Assembly: GCF_000943555.1 (NCBI RefSeq)
Contig: NZ_JTDV01000002.1
Coordinates: 1 to 64,000, forward strand
From: Neotamlana nanhaiensis
GTDB lineage: Bacteria; Bacteroidota; Bacteroidia; Flavobacteriales; Flavobacteriaceae
Direction: 5' to 3'
DNA: 64,000 nt
The notes under the pieces are model-generated. The model did not search any database. It had not been told where the DNA came from and was given only the letters and a program-made list of their open reading frames with translations. The translations under genes and the position numbers were made by a program. Numbering within the stretch: the first letter of the stretch is position 1; each line of letters begins with the position of its first letter. Shown one piece after another: positions 1 to 8,485 of the stretch.

Positions 1-479
1 ATACCTTTTTCGCTTGCTGCTTTTACAGCTTCTAAACAAACATCTGCAGCACCTTGTGAAATAGCTGGTGTAATACCTGTCCAGTGGAACCACTCAACAC
101 CATCAAAAACAGCATCCCAATCAATCATACCAGACTCGATTTCTGCAATAGCAGAATGCGCTCTATCATAAACTACTTTACTACCTCTACTTACAGCACC
201 TGTTTCTAAGAAATAAATTCCTAAACGGTCGCCACCCCAAACTATTTTATCTACGCCTACACCACGCTTACGCATTTCCATCATAGCACATTCACCAATA
301 TCATTTTTTGGTAAACGGGTTACAAAATCAACATCAACACCATAATTTGCTAGCGATACCGCTACGTTTGATTCGCCACCACCATATACAACATCGAAAT
401 TGTTAGCTTGCGAAAATCTTAAAAATCCTTGAGGTGCTAATCTTAGCATTATTTCCCCAAATGTTACTACTTTACTCAT
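1..479 (-). CDS. kdgK: 2-dehydro-3-deoxygluconokinase, PfkB family (partial, C-terminus outside window)
   Basis: This is the first 159 codons of a PfkB-type sugar kinase, with the ATG at 477-479 and the rest beyond the left edge. KdgK phosphorylates 2-keto-3-deoxygluconate to KDPG in the hexuronate branch feeding the Entner-Doudoroff aldolase. The N-terminus reads MSKVVTFGEIMLRL, followed by the Gly-rich GGGESNVAVSLA substrate-lid motif typical of the family, then FVTRLPKND and a later WFHWTGITPA segment, all seen in KdgK homologues. It lies 24 nt downstream of uxaC on the same strand, which fits one operon converting glucuronate or galacturonate to KDPG. The catalytic GAGD region is not in the window, so the KDG-specific call leans on context. 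Confidence 0.85.
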   Translation of the reverse strand, partial: MSKVVTFGEIMLRLAPQGFLRFSQANNFDVVYGGGESNVAVSLANYGVDVDFVTRLPKNDIGECAMMEMRKRGVGVDKIVWGGDRLGIYFLETGAVSRGSKVVYDRAHSAIAEIESGMIDWDAVFDGVEWFHWTGITPAISQGAADVCLEAVKAASEKG

Positions 480-503
480 TTATTTAGATTTGTTTGTGTG
501 TTT

Positions 504-1907
504 TTAAAAATTGAAATATTCTTTTGCGTTGAAGTAACTAATATCTGCAACTATTTTACCTATCCATTCCATTTCTTCTTTTGGTAATTCGCCACGTTTA
601 ATTTCATCACCTAAAAGATTACAAAGTAAACGTCTGAAATATTCGTGTCTAGGAAAAGAAAGGAAGCTTCTAGAATCGGTTAACATACCAATAAAACAAC
701 TAATTAAGCCCATGTTAGACAAGGCATTCATTTGTTTAGTCATTCCGTCTTTTTGATCTAAGAACCACCAACCAGAACCAAATTGCACTTTACCTTTTAC
801 ACTACCATCGTTAAAGTTACCAATCATGGTAGCCATAACTTCGTTATCGGCAGGATTTAAATTGTAAATAATGGTTTTGGTTAATTTATCTTTGCTATCT
901 AACCTATTTAAGAATGCTGATAGTTTTTCGGCTTGTGGAAAATCGCCAATAGAATCCCAACCAGTATCAGGACCTAAAATAGAGTGCATGCGCTTGTTAT
1001 TATTTCTTAAAGCACCTAAGTGGAATTGTTGCACCCAACCAAACTCATGGTACGTTTCACATAAAAACAACAATATAGCTGTTTCAAACTGTAACACTTC
1101 TTGGTTTGATAATGCATCTCCTTTTAGCTTTTTAGCAAAAATGGTTTCTACTTCGCTATCGGTAAATGGCACAAATGAAATTTGATTTAAACCATGATCA
1201 CAAAGTTTACAACCATTATCGTTGAAGTATGAAATTCGGCTACGTAAAGCATCTTTTAGATCTTGGTATGAACCAATATTAATATCGGCCGCTTTACCTA
1301 AGCTTTCCACATAAGCCACATAACCCTCATTACCAATTAAAATGGCTTTATCTGGTCTAAACGCTGTACTTACTTTAATTTCTAAATCGGTTTTACGAAG
1401 TGCTTGATGATGCTCTAAAGTATCGATAGGATCTTCGGTAGTACATACCAATTCTGCGTTAACCTTACGAAGTAAGTTACGACAACTGTAATCTTTACTA
1501 CTTAATTTTTCAGCTGTTTCGTCGTAAATTCTTGATGCTGATTTTTCGTTTAACAAATCATATACATCAAAATAACGCGCTAACTCTAAGTGGGTCCAGT
1601 GATACAACGGATTACGCATCGTGTAAGGCACTGTTTTTGCCCATTGCATAAACTTATCTTTATCGGCAGCATCACCTGTAATAAATTTTTCGTTTACACC
1701 CAGCGTACGCATTGCGCGCCATTTGTAGTGGTCGCCATTAATCCAAACCTTTGTTAAGTTTCCAAAAACTTTATCTTCAAGAATATCTTTAGGTGGTAAG
1801 TGATTGTGATAATCAATTATAGGTTGGTTTTTTGAGTAATTATGATATAACTCCTCGGCATACTCATTTTCAAGCAGAAAATTATCATGGATAAACTGTT
1901 TGCTCAT
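504..1907 (-). CDS. uxaC: Glucuronate (uronate) isomerase UxaC
   Basis: The protein has 467 residues, the usual UxaC length. UxaC converts D-glucuronate to fructuronate and D-galacturonate to tagaturonate in the cytoplasm, as a metal-dependent amidohydrolase-fold enzyme. Hallmarks are the N-terminal DYHNHLPPKDI metal-binding stretch, TTEDPIDTLEHH, the QFHLGALRNNN segment with SILGPDTGWDSIGD, and the C-terminal MLTDSRSFLSFPRHEYFRRLLC. It starts at the ATG at 1905-1907. It is the promoter-proximal gene of a minus-strand unit continuing into kdgK, and a LacI-type operator with a matching promoter lies 120-165 nt upstream. The pair points to pectin, alginate or glucuronate-containing algal polysaccharide use, which is an inference from context. 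Confidence 0.95.
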   Translation of the reverse strand: MSKQFIHDNFLLENEYAEELYHNYSKNQPIIDYHNHLPPKDILEDKVFGNLTKVWINGDHYKWRAMRTLGVNEKFITGDAADKDKFMQWAKTVPYTMRNPLYHWTHLELARYFDVYDLLNEKSASRIYDETAEKLSSKDYSCRNLLRKVNAELVCTTEDPIDTLEHHQALRKTDLEIKVSTAFRPDKAILIGNEGYVAYVESLGKAADINIGSYQDLKDALRSRISYFNDNGCKLCDHGLNQISFVPFTDSEVETIFAKKLKGDALSNQEVLQFETAILLFLCETYHEFGWVQQFHLGALRNNNKRMHSILGPDTGWDSIGDFPQAEKLSAFLNRLDSKDKLTKTIIYNLNPADNEVMATMIGNFNDGSVKGKVQFGSGWWFLDQKDGMTKQMNALSNMGLISCFIGMLTDSRSFLSFPRHEYFRRLLCNLLGDEIKRGELPKEEMEWIGKIVADISYFNAKEYFNF

Positions 1908-2029
1908 AATTCAGTTTAGCTAGTTTAATTGGTTAGTGTTTCATTTAAAAAAAGCTTCAGGTTAGAAAAAAAGATGCGCTTGCATTTTCTTAATTACTTA
2001 GTGCTTTTTTTACAAAAAAATTAATTAAT

Positions 2030-2041
2030 GTAATCGATTAC
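2030..2041. promoter_or_regulatory. LacI-family operator-like palindrome upstream of uxaC
   Basis: GTAATCGATTAC is a perfect 12-bp palindrome with the central CG typical of LacI/GalR operators. It lies immediately downstream of the predicted -7 box of the uxaC promoter, so a bound repressor would cover the transcription start. The regulator gene is not in the window. Confidence 0.6.
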
Positions 2042-2042
2042 G

Positions 2043-2072
2043 CAAATGTAATATTTTTTATTTAAAAACCAA
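2043..2072 (-). promoter_or_regulatory. Bacteroidota-type promoter of uxaC-kdgK
   Basis: On the minus strand there is a TTG (2072-2070), a 19-nt spacer and TACATTTG (2050-2043). This is an exact match to the TTG-N19-TAnnTTTG promoter of Bacteroidota. It precedes the LacI-like palindrome and leaves an untranslated leader of roughly 130 nt to the uxaC ATG. Confidence 0.65.
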
Positions 2073-2371
2073 TTTTAAAATTGATTTATAAACAATTTTT
2101 ACTATGCACGTTCTGTATCTAAAAATCATCTTATAACACAAAAACAATAAAAAGCATCATTTTACATAATTGATAATTTTAAACTTTCTTTTTTTTACAT
2201 CCGCTAAATATACAAATAATAATATGAATGCTTTTGTTAGATTCTAATATTTTATTGTGATATTTTCATTATACCAAACCAACAATTTCAACAGCTTTAA
2301 TAACGCTTAAATTTAAAATTTACCGTCCTTTTTTTGGATGAATTTTCAACGTAATTTTAAATCCTATAACG
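2073..2371. other. AT-rich intergenic stretch, nothing recognised
   Basis: This part of the 541-nt gap between uxaC and the next gene is very AT-rich. I see no coding pattern, RNA gene or strong dyad in it. Confidence 0.5.
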
Positions 2372-2404
2372 AAAAAATCTCTGCATAAAATATACAGAGA
2401 TTTT
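2372..2404 (-). terminator. Rho-independent terminator of the lipoprotein gene
   Basis: AAAATCTCTG (2374-2383) pairs with CAGAGATTTT (2395-2404) around an 11-nt loop. Read on the minus strand the stem is followed by a T-run. It sits 45 nt past the stop of the gene at 2449-3603. Confidence 0.75.
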
Positions 2405-2448
2405 CAACTAAATTCCGACTCAAACTTTAGTCGGCAACCAATAAAAAA

Positions 2449-3603
2449 CTAATACGAACTACTAACCTTAGTCCACTCCCTATTATTTAAATTTATATCT
2501 CCGTTTGGATTATAAAACAAATCGTTGTTTTGAATATAATTACCATCGCTATCCATCCAATATTCGGTCGATCCAGCCTGCAATTGGTAATTTTTTCCAG
2601 TGTTTGGGTTATAAACGGTTTCTTGTTCGTTAATCATGTTTACAAATTGTCTTTGAGCAGTACTACTACCGCTTCCAAAATTTCTATTCATAAATGAGGC
2701 ATGATTAGCATCTTGAGCCGCCCAAATACCCTTCATTTTTTGCTGATGCGCGTTAAAAGCTGCTTGACGATTTTGCATATGTATTTGATGATCGCGTTGT
2801 GCCTGTTGCATTCTAGCAGCATTCAATTGTGCGGTATATTGCTGCCATTGCGGGTTGTCTTTAGTGTTTTCGGCAGCTTCTAGCATGTTGTTTATAGCAG
2901 CTTCAAATTCCGACTCATCCACAAATAAATAATCTAAACTATAAAACCACATAACCATAACATCGTTATTTAAAATAGGCTGCTGCATTGCCATTTTAAC
3001 CAAAGAAACTAAAGCTTTTTGACCTTTATTATTGGTCCATTCTGTGGCATAATGCTCGAACTGCGCTTGTTGCATACCCGATTTATTAAGCATATTTCTT
3101 AAAAATTGTTCGGCTCTCGGAATTCTTTTTTGCCCTATCATTTGAAAACCACTATGCATCATTCTACTATTAACTTCTTCTTGCATTAATTGCTCGTTGC
3201 TTGATATACGGCGAATCATGTTCGCATTTCTGCCGTATTGTCGCATCATTTGTTCGGTTTGATAATTTGGGTAATGCAAAAACAACTTGATGGGAGTATT
3301 AAAAGATTTTAAATTATTAGGACCTTGAATTTCGGTTAAAAATACCGGCAATTTCTGATCGATCGTATAAATTGGCTTCGATATAACTTGCCAATCCGAA
3401 GGATATTCGGTGCTATTTACCACCAAACCCGTTCGAGCATCGCGAAATGCATGTGTTTTTTTCTTATTCCCTAAAAAACCAAATAGTGATTTTTTTTGAG
3501 ACGATTCATTTTGAAGATAAGCATTGTCGTTACCATCATTTCGTTTGCAACTCGCCAAACAAACAATAAAAAGTAATATTAAGACTGAAGATTTTGATTT
3601 CAT
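2449..3603 (-). CDS. Uncharacterised lipoprotein, Gln/Met/Asn-rich
   Basis: The protein has 384 residues. It starts MKSKSSVLILLFIVCLASC, a short charged head, a hydrophobic core and an LASC lipobox, so Cys19 should be lipidated and the protein anchored to a membrane. The middle (about residues 245-330) is rich in Gln, Met, Ala and His with a probable helical stretch. The C-terminus carries repeated Tyr/Asn/Gly pieces resembling WMDSDGNYI and FYNPNGDIN. I do not recognise a catalytic motif or family. It is transcribed divergently from the metal-efflux operon and has its own terminator. Its His/Met content could suit metal contact, but that is speculation from the neighbourhood. Confidence 0.75.
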   Translation of the reverse strand: MKSKSSVLILLFIVCLASCKRNDGNDNAYLQNESSQKKSLFGFLGNKKKTHAFRDARTGLVVNSTEYPSDWQVISKPIYTIDQKLPVFLTEIQGPNNLKSFNTPIKLFLHYPNYQTEQMMRQYGRNANMIRRISSNEQLMQEEVNSRMMHSGFQMIGQKRIPRAEQFLRNMLNKSGMQQAQFEHYATEWTNNKGQKALVSLVKMAMQQPILNNDVMVMWFYSLDYLFVDESEFEAAINNMLEAAENTKDNPQWQQYTAQLNAARMQQAQRDHQIHMQNRQAAFNAHQQKMKGIWAAQDANHASFMNRNFGSGSSTAQRQFVNMINEQETVYNPNTGKNYQLQAGSTEYWMDSDGNYIQNNDLFYNPNGDINLNNREWTKVSSSY

Positions 3604-3719
3604 AAGACACTTATTTATGGGTTTACACTATGATATCGTTAAACAACCAAAATGTCATCAAAAAAATTCAAAAACAATACATAAGCCTACTTTGAACCTC
3701 GATCACATTAAAAAATTTA

Positions 3720-3727
3720 TATCTTTG
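3720..3727 (+). promoter_or_regulatory. -7 promoter box of the metal-efflux operon
   Basis: TATCTTTG matches TAnnTTTG. Only five bases separate it from the ATG at 3733, so the message would be leaderless or nearly so. No clear TTG lies at the -33 spacing, which could fit an activator-dependent promoter. Confidence 0.5.
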
Positions 3728-3732
3728 CCTTA

Positions 3733-4044
3733 ATGAAATTTCTTGCATTTATATTATCTATTTACATCTTCACACTCAATTTGATGCCTTGTGAAGATAG
3801 CGTTGTTGCAGATAATGAGGTTAAAACTGAAATTTCGCAAAAGCACGATAGCGACCACAACCACCAAGACAACGACCTTTGTTCGCCCTTTTGCCAGTGC
3901 CATTGCTGCCACATTCATGTAACTCAATGTCAAGCTACCGAATACAATTTGGTGAAACCCATAATTTCTACTCAAGTAGGTCATCATTTTGAAGGTTTAG
4001 TAAAAAACTTCAACGCTTCTATTTTACAACCACCTCGGGCTTAA
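3733..4044 (+). CDS. Small secreted Cys/His-rich protein (DUF6660-like) heading the metal-efflux operon
   Basis: The protein has 103 residues. An N-terminal hydrophobic segment (about residues 3-18) is a signal peptide or anchor. The middle is strongly acidic and His-rich (HDSDHNHQDND) and runs into the Cys/His cluster LCSPFCQCHCCHIHV, with five Cys and two His within 15 residues. That composition suggests binding of soft or transition metals in the periplasm. Similar short ORFs (DUF6660 as I recall it) commonly precede CusA/CzcA operons in Bacteroidota. It is 101 nt upstream of the RND pump on the same strand. A role in metal capture or sensing is inferred; no fold is assigned. Confidence 0.75.
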   Translation: MKFLAFILSIYIFTLNLMPCEDSVVADNEVKTEISQKHDSDHNHQDNDLCSPFCQCHCCHIHVTQCQATEYNLVKPIISTQVGHHFEGLVKNFNASILQPPRA

Positions 4045-4145
4045 TTCAGTATTTTAAGAGGATAACTACATCCTAATTAGACTTATTTCAATCGATAGAC
4101 TGCAAAGTAAATCGAAAACATTTCACTGAATTAATACATATTTCC

Positions 4146-7100
4146 ATGATTAATAAAATCATTGATTTTTCAATCAATAACAAATTCATTATTGGTTTGC
4201 TTACGCTTACCATTATTGGAGCTGGTATTTGGAGCATGACCAAAGTGCCTTTAGATGCCGTTCCCGACATTACAAACAATCAAGTTCAAGTTATTACTCA
4301 ATCGCCCAATTTAGGCACTGAGGATATTGAGCAGATTATAACCTACCCCATCGAAATTGCAATGAGTAATCTACCCGAAGTCGAAGAAATTCGCTCTATT
4401 TCGCGCTTTGGTTTATCGGTTGTTACCATTGTATTTAACGACGATATGGGAACATATTTACCACGACAACTCGTTGCCGAAAAACTTATTGAAGTTAAAG
4501 AAGATATCCCTAGCGGATTTGGCACGCCAACTATGGGACCTATTTCAACAGGTTTGGGCGAAATTTATCAATACACCTTAAAAGTAACTCCTGAATTTCG
4601 CGACACATACTCTATTACCGATTTACGCAGTGTGCAAGATTGGATTGTACAACGCCAAATGGCGATGGTACCTGGTGTTGTAGAAGTTAACGCTGTTGGC
4701 GGAAAAATTAAACAATACGAAGTTGCTATAAATCCAAACGAGCTTAAAGCTATTGGTTTAAGCATTTCAGAGGTTTTTGAAGCTCTCCAAGCCAACAACC
4801 AAAACACAGGTGGCGCGTACATTGAAAAAAACCACCAAGCCAATTTTATTAGAGGAGAAGGATTGGCTCGCAATTTAAACGATATTAAAAAAATACCGAT
4901 AAAAACGGTAAACAATATTCCCATAACCATTGGTGATATTGCTACGGTTCAGTTTGGAGCATCAACCCGTTACGGAGCGTTAACCCAAAATGGTGAAGGC
5001 GAAGTAGTTGGCGGTTTGGTAATGATGCTAAAAGGCGCTAACTCCAACGATGTTATTACCAATGTAAAGGAACGTATGCAACAAATTCAAAAATCTTTAC
5101 CAGAAGGCGTCATCATCGAACCTCTTTTAGACCGCAGTAAATTAATTAACAAAACCACATCAACAGTAGCCACCAACCTTGTTGAAGGGGCACTTATCGT
5201 GATTTTTGTGCTTATTTTTTTATTAGGAAACTGGCGTGGCGGATTAATCGTAGCTTCAACCATTCCGTTATCGCTACTTTTTGCATTCATATTAATGAAT
5301 GTATTTAACGTTTGGGCAAACCTTATGAGTTTAGGTGCTATTGACTTCGGAATTATTGTAGATGGCGCTGTCATTATTGTAGAATCTACCGTATTCCTTA
5401 TAGCCTCTCAAATGCTTAAAAAGAAAAGCATATCTCAAAAAGAACGTGACGAAGTGGCCGCCACAGCATCAAAAAAAATGATGAATGCCGCCTTTTTTGG
5501 GCAACTCATTATTTTAATTGTATTCCTTCCCATTTTGGCACTCCAAGGTGTTGAAGGCAAAATGTTTAAACCTATGGCACTCACCTTTATTTTCGCCATG
5601 ATTGGTGCTATGGTATTGTGCTTAACCTACGTCCCAATGATGTCAGCTTTGGTGTTACGTCCATCAAAAAACAACAAACTATCGTATGGCGACAAATTTG
5701 TGCATTGGATTGAAGCTAAATACCAACCTTTACTTAAAAATGCCCTATCAAAAGGTAAATGGGTCGTTGGTTTCTCTGTTGGTTTGTTTGCCTTAACGGT
5801 TTGGTTATTTGGCAGCATGGGTGGTGAATTTATTCCGCAACTCGATGAGGGCGACATCGCTTTTCACGCCATTTTAAAACCAGGAAGTTCGCTAACCGAA
5901 ACCGTAGAAACCACCACCAAAATAGAGCAAATTGTTAAAGCCAAATTTCCTGAAGTTGAAAAAATTGTAAGTCGTATTGGCGTTGCCGAAATACCAACCG
6001 ACCCAATGCCAATGGATATTGCCGATGTTTTTGTAATTCTGAAACCTAAGTCGGAATGGACTACCGTTACATCAAAAGACGAACTTATTGAAAACATGAA
6101 GGAAGCGGTTGAAATTATTCCTGGTGTTAATTACGAATTTACGCAACCTATCGAGATGCGTTTTAATGAATTATTAGAAGGCGTTCGCGAAGATATTGCC
6201 ATAAAATTATATGGTGAAGACATTGAAGTGTTATCGCAAAAAGCCGAAGATATCACCAAAATCATTGCAGGAACAGAAGGCATTGGTGATATGAAAGCCG
6301 AAGCTACCAAGGGTTTACCGCAAATTACCGTAAAATACAACCGAAACAAATTAGCACAGTACGGACTTCAAATTAACACCATAAACAACCTTATACAATC
6401 GGCATTTGCAGGCGGAAAAGCCGGTGTGATTTTTGAAGGTGAAAAGCGTTTTGACTTGGTCGTTCGTTTACAAGCTCAAAACCGACAGGATATTAGCGAT
6501 GTGCAAAATCTGTTTGTCAGTTTGCCAAATGGTGCACAAATTCCGCTTCGCGAAATCGCCGACATTAGCTACAAAGCAGGCCCGATGCAAATAAGTCGCG
6601 ACAATACCAACCGCAGAACGTATGTAGGCATTAATGTGAGAGGACGTGATGTAAAATCGTTGGTTGAAGACATAAAAACCAAGTTAGACGCAAAATTAGA
6701 GCTACCATCGGGTTATTTTATTCGCTACGGAGGTGCTTTTGAAAACCTCGAACGCGCCAGTAACCGACTTAAAACTGTTGTCCCAATTGCGCTGTTATTC
6801 ATTTTTATTCTTATTTATTTTGCTTTAAAGTCCTTACCCCAAACTTTAATGATTTACATTGCTATTCCTATGGCGACCATTGGAGGTGTTATTGCATTAT
6901 GGCTACGCGATATGCCATTTAGTATTTCGGCAGGTGTTGGTTTTATTGTATTATTTGGCGTAGCTGTGCTTAATGGTTTGGTAATGATTAGCGGTTTAAA
7001 CGAACTGAAAGATGAAGGCGTAACCCATCTAAAAGACCGCATTTTTAAAGGTACAAAGCGCCGCATTAGACCTATTATACTAACTGCATTTACCGATGTA

Positions 7101-8483
7101 TTAGGTTTTTTACCCATGGCAATTTCAACATCTGCTGGCGCCGAGGTGCAGCGTCCGTTAGCTACCGTTGTTATTGGCGGATTGCTGACTTCAACATTAC
7201 TTACGCTATTCGTTTTACCCATTTTATATCATTGGGTTGAAAGCAAATCTTTAAAGTTAAAACCGAATAAAAGAATAGCGAGTACGTCCATTGTTTTATT
7301 GGTGTTTGCTGTGTTTTCCAATAAAAGCCATGCGCAGCAAGAGTTAGATAATCTAAAAGAAGTTACACTTAGCGAAGCCGTTTCTATGTCTAAAACCAAT
7401 TATCCATTATTGAAACAAAAACAACTAGAAATTGACAAACAAGAAAGTCTAAAAGCGGCTGCATATAACTTTGGAACTACCCAGATTTTTACGGGTGGTG
7501 AAGAAATTAACAGCGAAAATGGTGTTTACACCCTATTGGGTTTAGGACAATCTAACATTGATGTATTTAGTATTGGTGCTAAACGACAATTGCAATCACA
7601 ACGCATAAAATTAGCTCAAAAAGCATTACAATTAAGCACTATAGAAATAGAATTGGAGGTTAAAAAAGCGTGGGCAAACTGCTATAAAGCCAAACAAAAC
7701 TATCAGCTTTATAAAGAGTTGGATTCCATTTACAGCAATTTTGAGCAAGCTGTAACTTTAAACTATGAGGTTGAAGCAATTTCTAAATTAGAATATGCTG
7801 CCGCTAAAAATCAAGTGTTTCAAATTAAAAACAAAACAACACAAGCGTATCAAGATTACCGTATTGCCATTCAACAATTAAATCTTTGGCTTTTTGACGA
7901 AGCATTGTTTACGGTTAGTGATGCGTTAGATACTGAAATAATATTAGAAACAGAAACCTCAATATTAAACACTCATCCAAACCTTTCTATATCTAAAAAT
8001 CAAATGGAGGTTGCCCAAGCCGAAATTAAAACTGCAAAAGCAGCTAATTTACCAAAGTTTAACCTACAAGGCGGATTGCAAAAAGTAAATGGAAATTCAG
8101 GATTTTACAGCTATCAGGCGGGAATTTCCGTTCCGTTTTTGTCGGGAACTAACAAAGCTAAAATTAAATCGGCTAAAATAAATAGCGAGATTTCCGAGAG
8201 TGTCTTTCAGTATAAAAAACAGGAAATACAATCACAATTTAATCAAGCTAAAGCACAATTTATTAAATGGAAAACCGCTTGGGAATTCTATAAAAACGAC
8301 GTTTTACCACTCACCAGAGACCAAAGAACCGGAGCGCTTTTTGCCTACAAGGAAGGCGAAATAGATTATGCCACATTTACTCAAATGGTCAAAGAAGCGG
8401 TACAATCGCAGTTAGACGCACAAACCGCATTGATCAATTATTTGGAAAGCGCGTTTCAATTACAATATTTTAATCAAAATTAA
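4146..8483 (+). CDS. CusA/CzcA-type heavy-metal RND efflux pump fused to a TolC-family outer-membrane factor
   Basis: The protein has 1445 residues, against about 1040 for a usual CzcA. Residues 1 to about 1040 form the inner-membrane proton/metal antiporter: N-terminal transmembrane helix, periplasmic pore domains and further helices. The relay motif DFGIIVDGAVIIVE has D400 and D406 placed as in the HME-RND subfamily. Around residues 1043-1062 comes a second hydrophobic segment ending SHAQQ, like an internal signal peptide. Residues 1065-1445 read as an outer-membrane factor (VTLSEAVSMSKTNYPLLKQ, long coiled-coil repeats, AGISVPFLSGTNKAKI). The adaptor gene follows after 2 nt. The exported metal (Cu/Ag or Zn/Co/Cd) cannot be decided by eye. 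Confidence 0.93.
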   Translation: MINKIIDFSINNKFIIGLLTLTIIGAGIWSMTKVPLDAVPDITNNQVQVITQSPNLGTEDIEQIITYPIEIAMSNLPEVEEIRSISRFGLSVVTIVFNDDMGTYLPRQLVAEKLIEVKEDIPSGFGTPTMGPISTGLGEIYQYTLKVTPEFRDTYSITDLRSVQDWIVQRQMAMVPGVVEVNAVGGKIKQYEVAINPNELKAIGLSISEVFEALQANNQNTGGAYIEKNHQANFIRGEGLARNLNDIKKIPIKTVNNIPITIGDIATVQFGASTRYGALTQNGEGEVVGGLVMMLKGANSNDVITNVKERMQQIQKSLPEGVIIEPLLDRSKLINKTTSTVATNLVEGALIVIFVLIFLLGNWRGGLIVASTIPLSLLFAFILMNVFNVWANLMSLGAIDFGIIVDGAVIIVESTVFLIASQMLKKKSISQKERDEVAATASKKMMNAAFFGQLIILIVFLPILALQGVEGKMFKPMALTFIFAMIGAMVLCLTYVPMMSALVLRPSKNNKLSYGDKFVHWIEAKYQPLLKNALSKGKWVVGFSVGLFALTVWLFGSMGGEFIPQLDEGDIAFHAILKPGSSLTETVETTTKIEQIVKAKFPEVEKIVSRIGVAEIPTDPMPMDIADVFVILKPKSEWTTVTSKDELIENMKEAVEIIPGVNYEFTQPIEMRFNELLEGVREDIAIKLYGEDIEVLSQKAEDITKIIAGTEGIGDMKAEATKGLPQITVKYNRNKLAQYGLQINTINNLIQSAFAGGKAGVIFEGEKRFDLVVRLQAQNRQDISDVQNLFVSLPNGAQIPLREIADISYKAGPMQISRDNTNRRTYVGINVRGRDVKSLVEDIKTKLDAKLELPSGYFIRYGGAFENLERASNRLKTVVPIALLFIFILIYFALKSLPQTLMIYIAIPMATIGGVIALWLRDMPFSISAGVGFIVLFGVAVLNGLVMISGLNELKDEGVTHLKDRIFKGTKRRIRPIILTAFTDVLGFLPMAISTSAGAEVQRPLATVVIGGLLTSTLLTLFVLPILYHWVESKSLKLKPNKRIASTSIVLLVFAVFSNKSHAQQELDNLKEVTLSEAVSMSKTNYPLLKQKQLEIDKQESLKAAAYNFGTTQIFTGGEEINSENGVYTLLGLGQSNIDVFSIGAKRQLQSQRIKLAQKALQLSTIEIELEVKKAWANCYKAKQNYQLYKELDSIYSNFEQAVTLNYEVEAISKLEYAAAKNQVFQIKNKTTQAYQDYRIAIQQLNLWLFDEALFTVSDALDTEIILETETSILNTHPNLSISKNQMEVAQAEIKTAKAANLPKFNLQGGLQKVNGNSGFYSYQAGISVPFLSGTNKAKIKSAKINSEISESVFQYKKQEIQSQFNQAKAQFIKWKTAWEFYKNDVLPLTRDQRTGALFAYKEGEIDYATFTQMVKEAVQSQLDAQTALINYLESAFQLQYFNQN

Positions 8484-8485
8484 TT

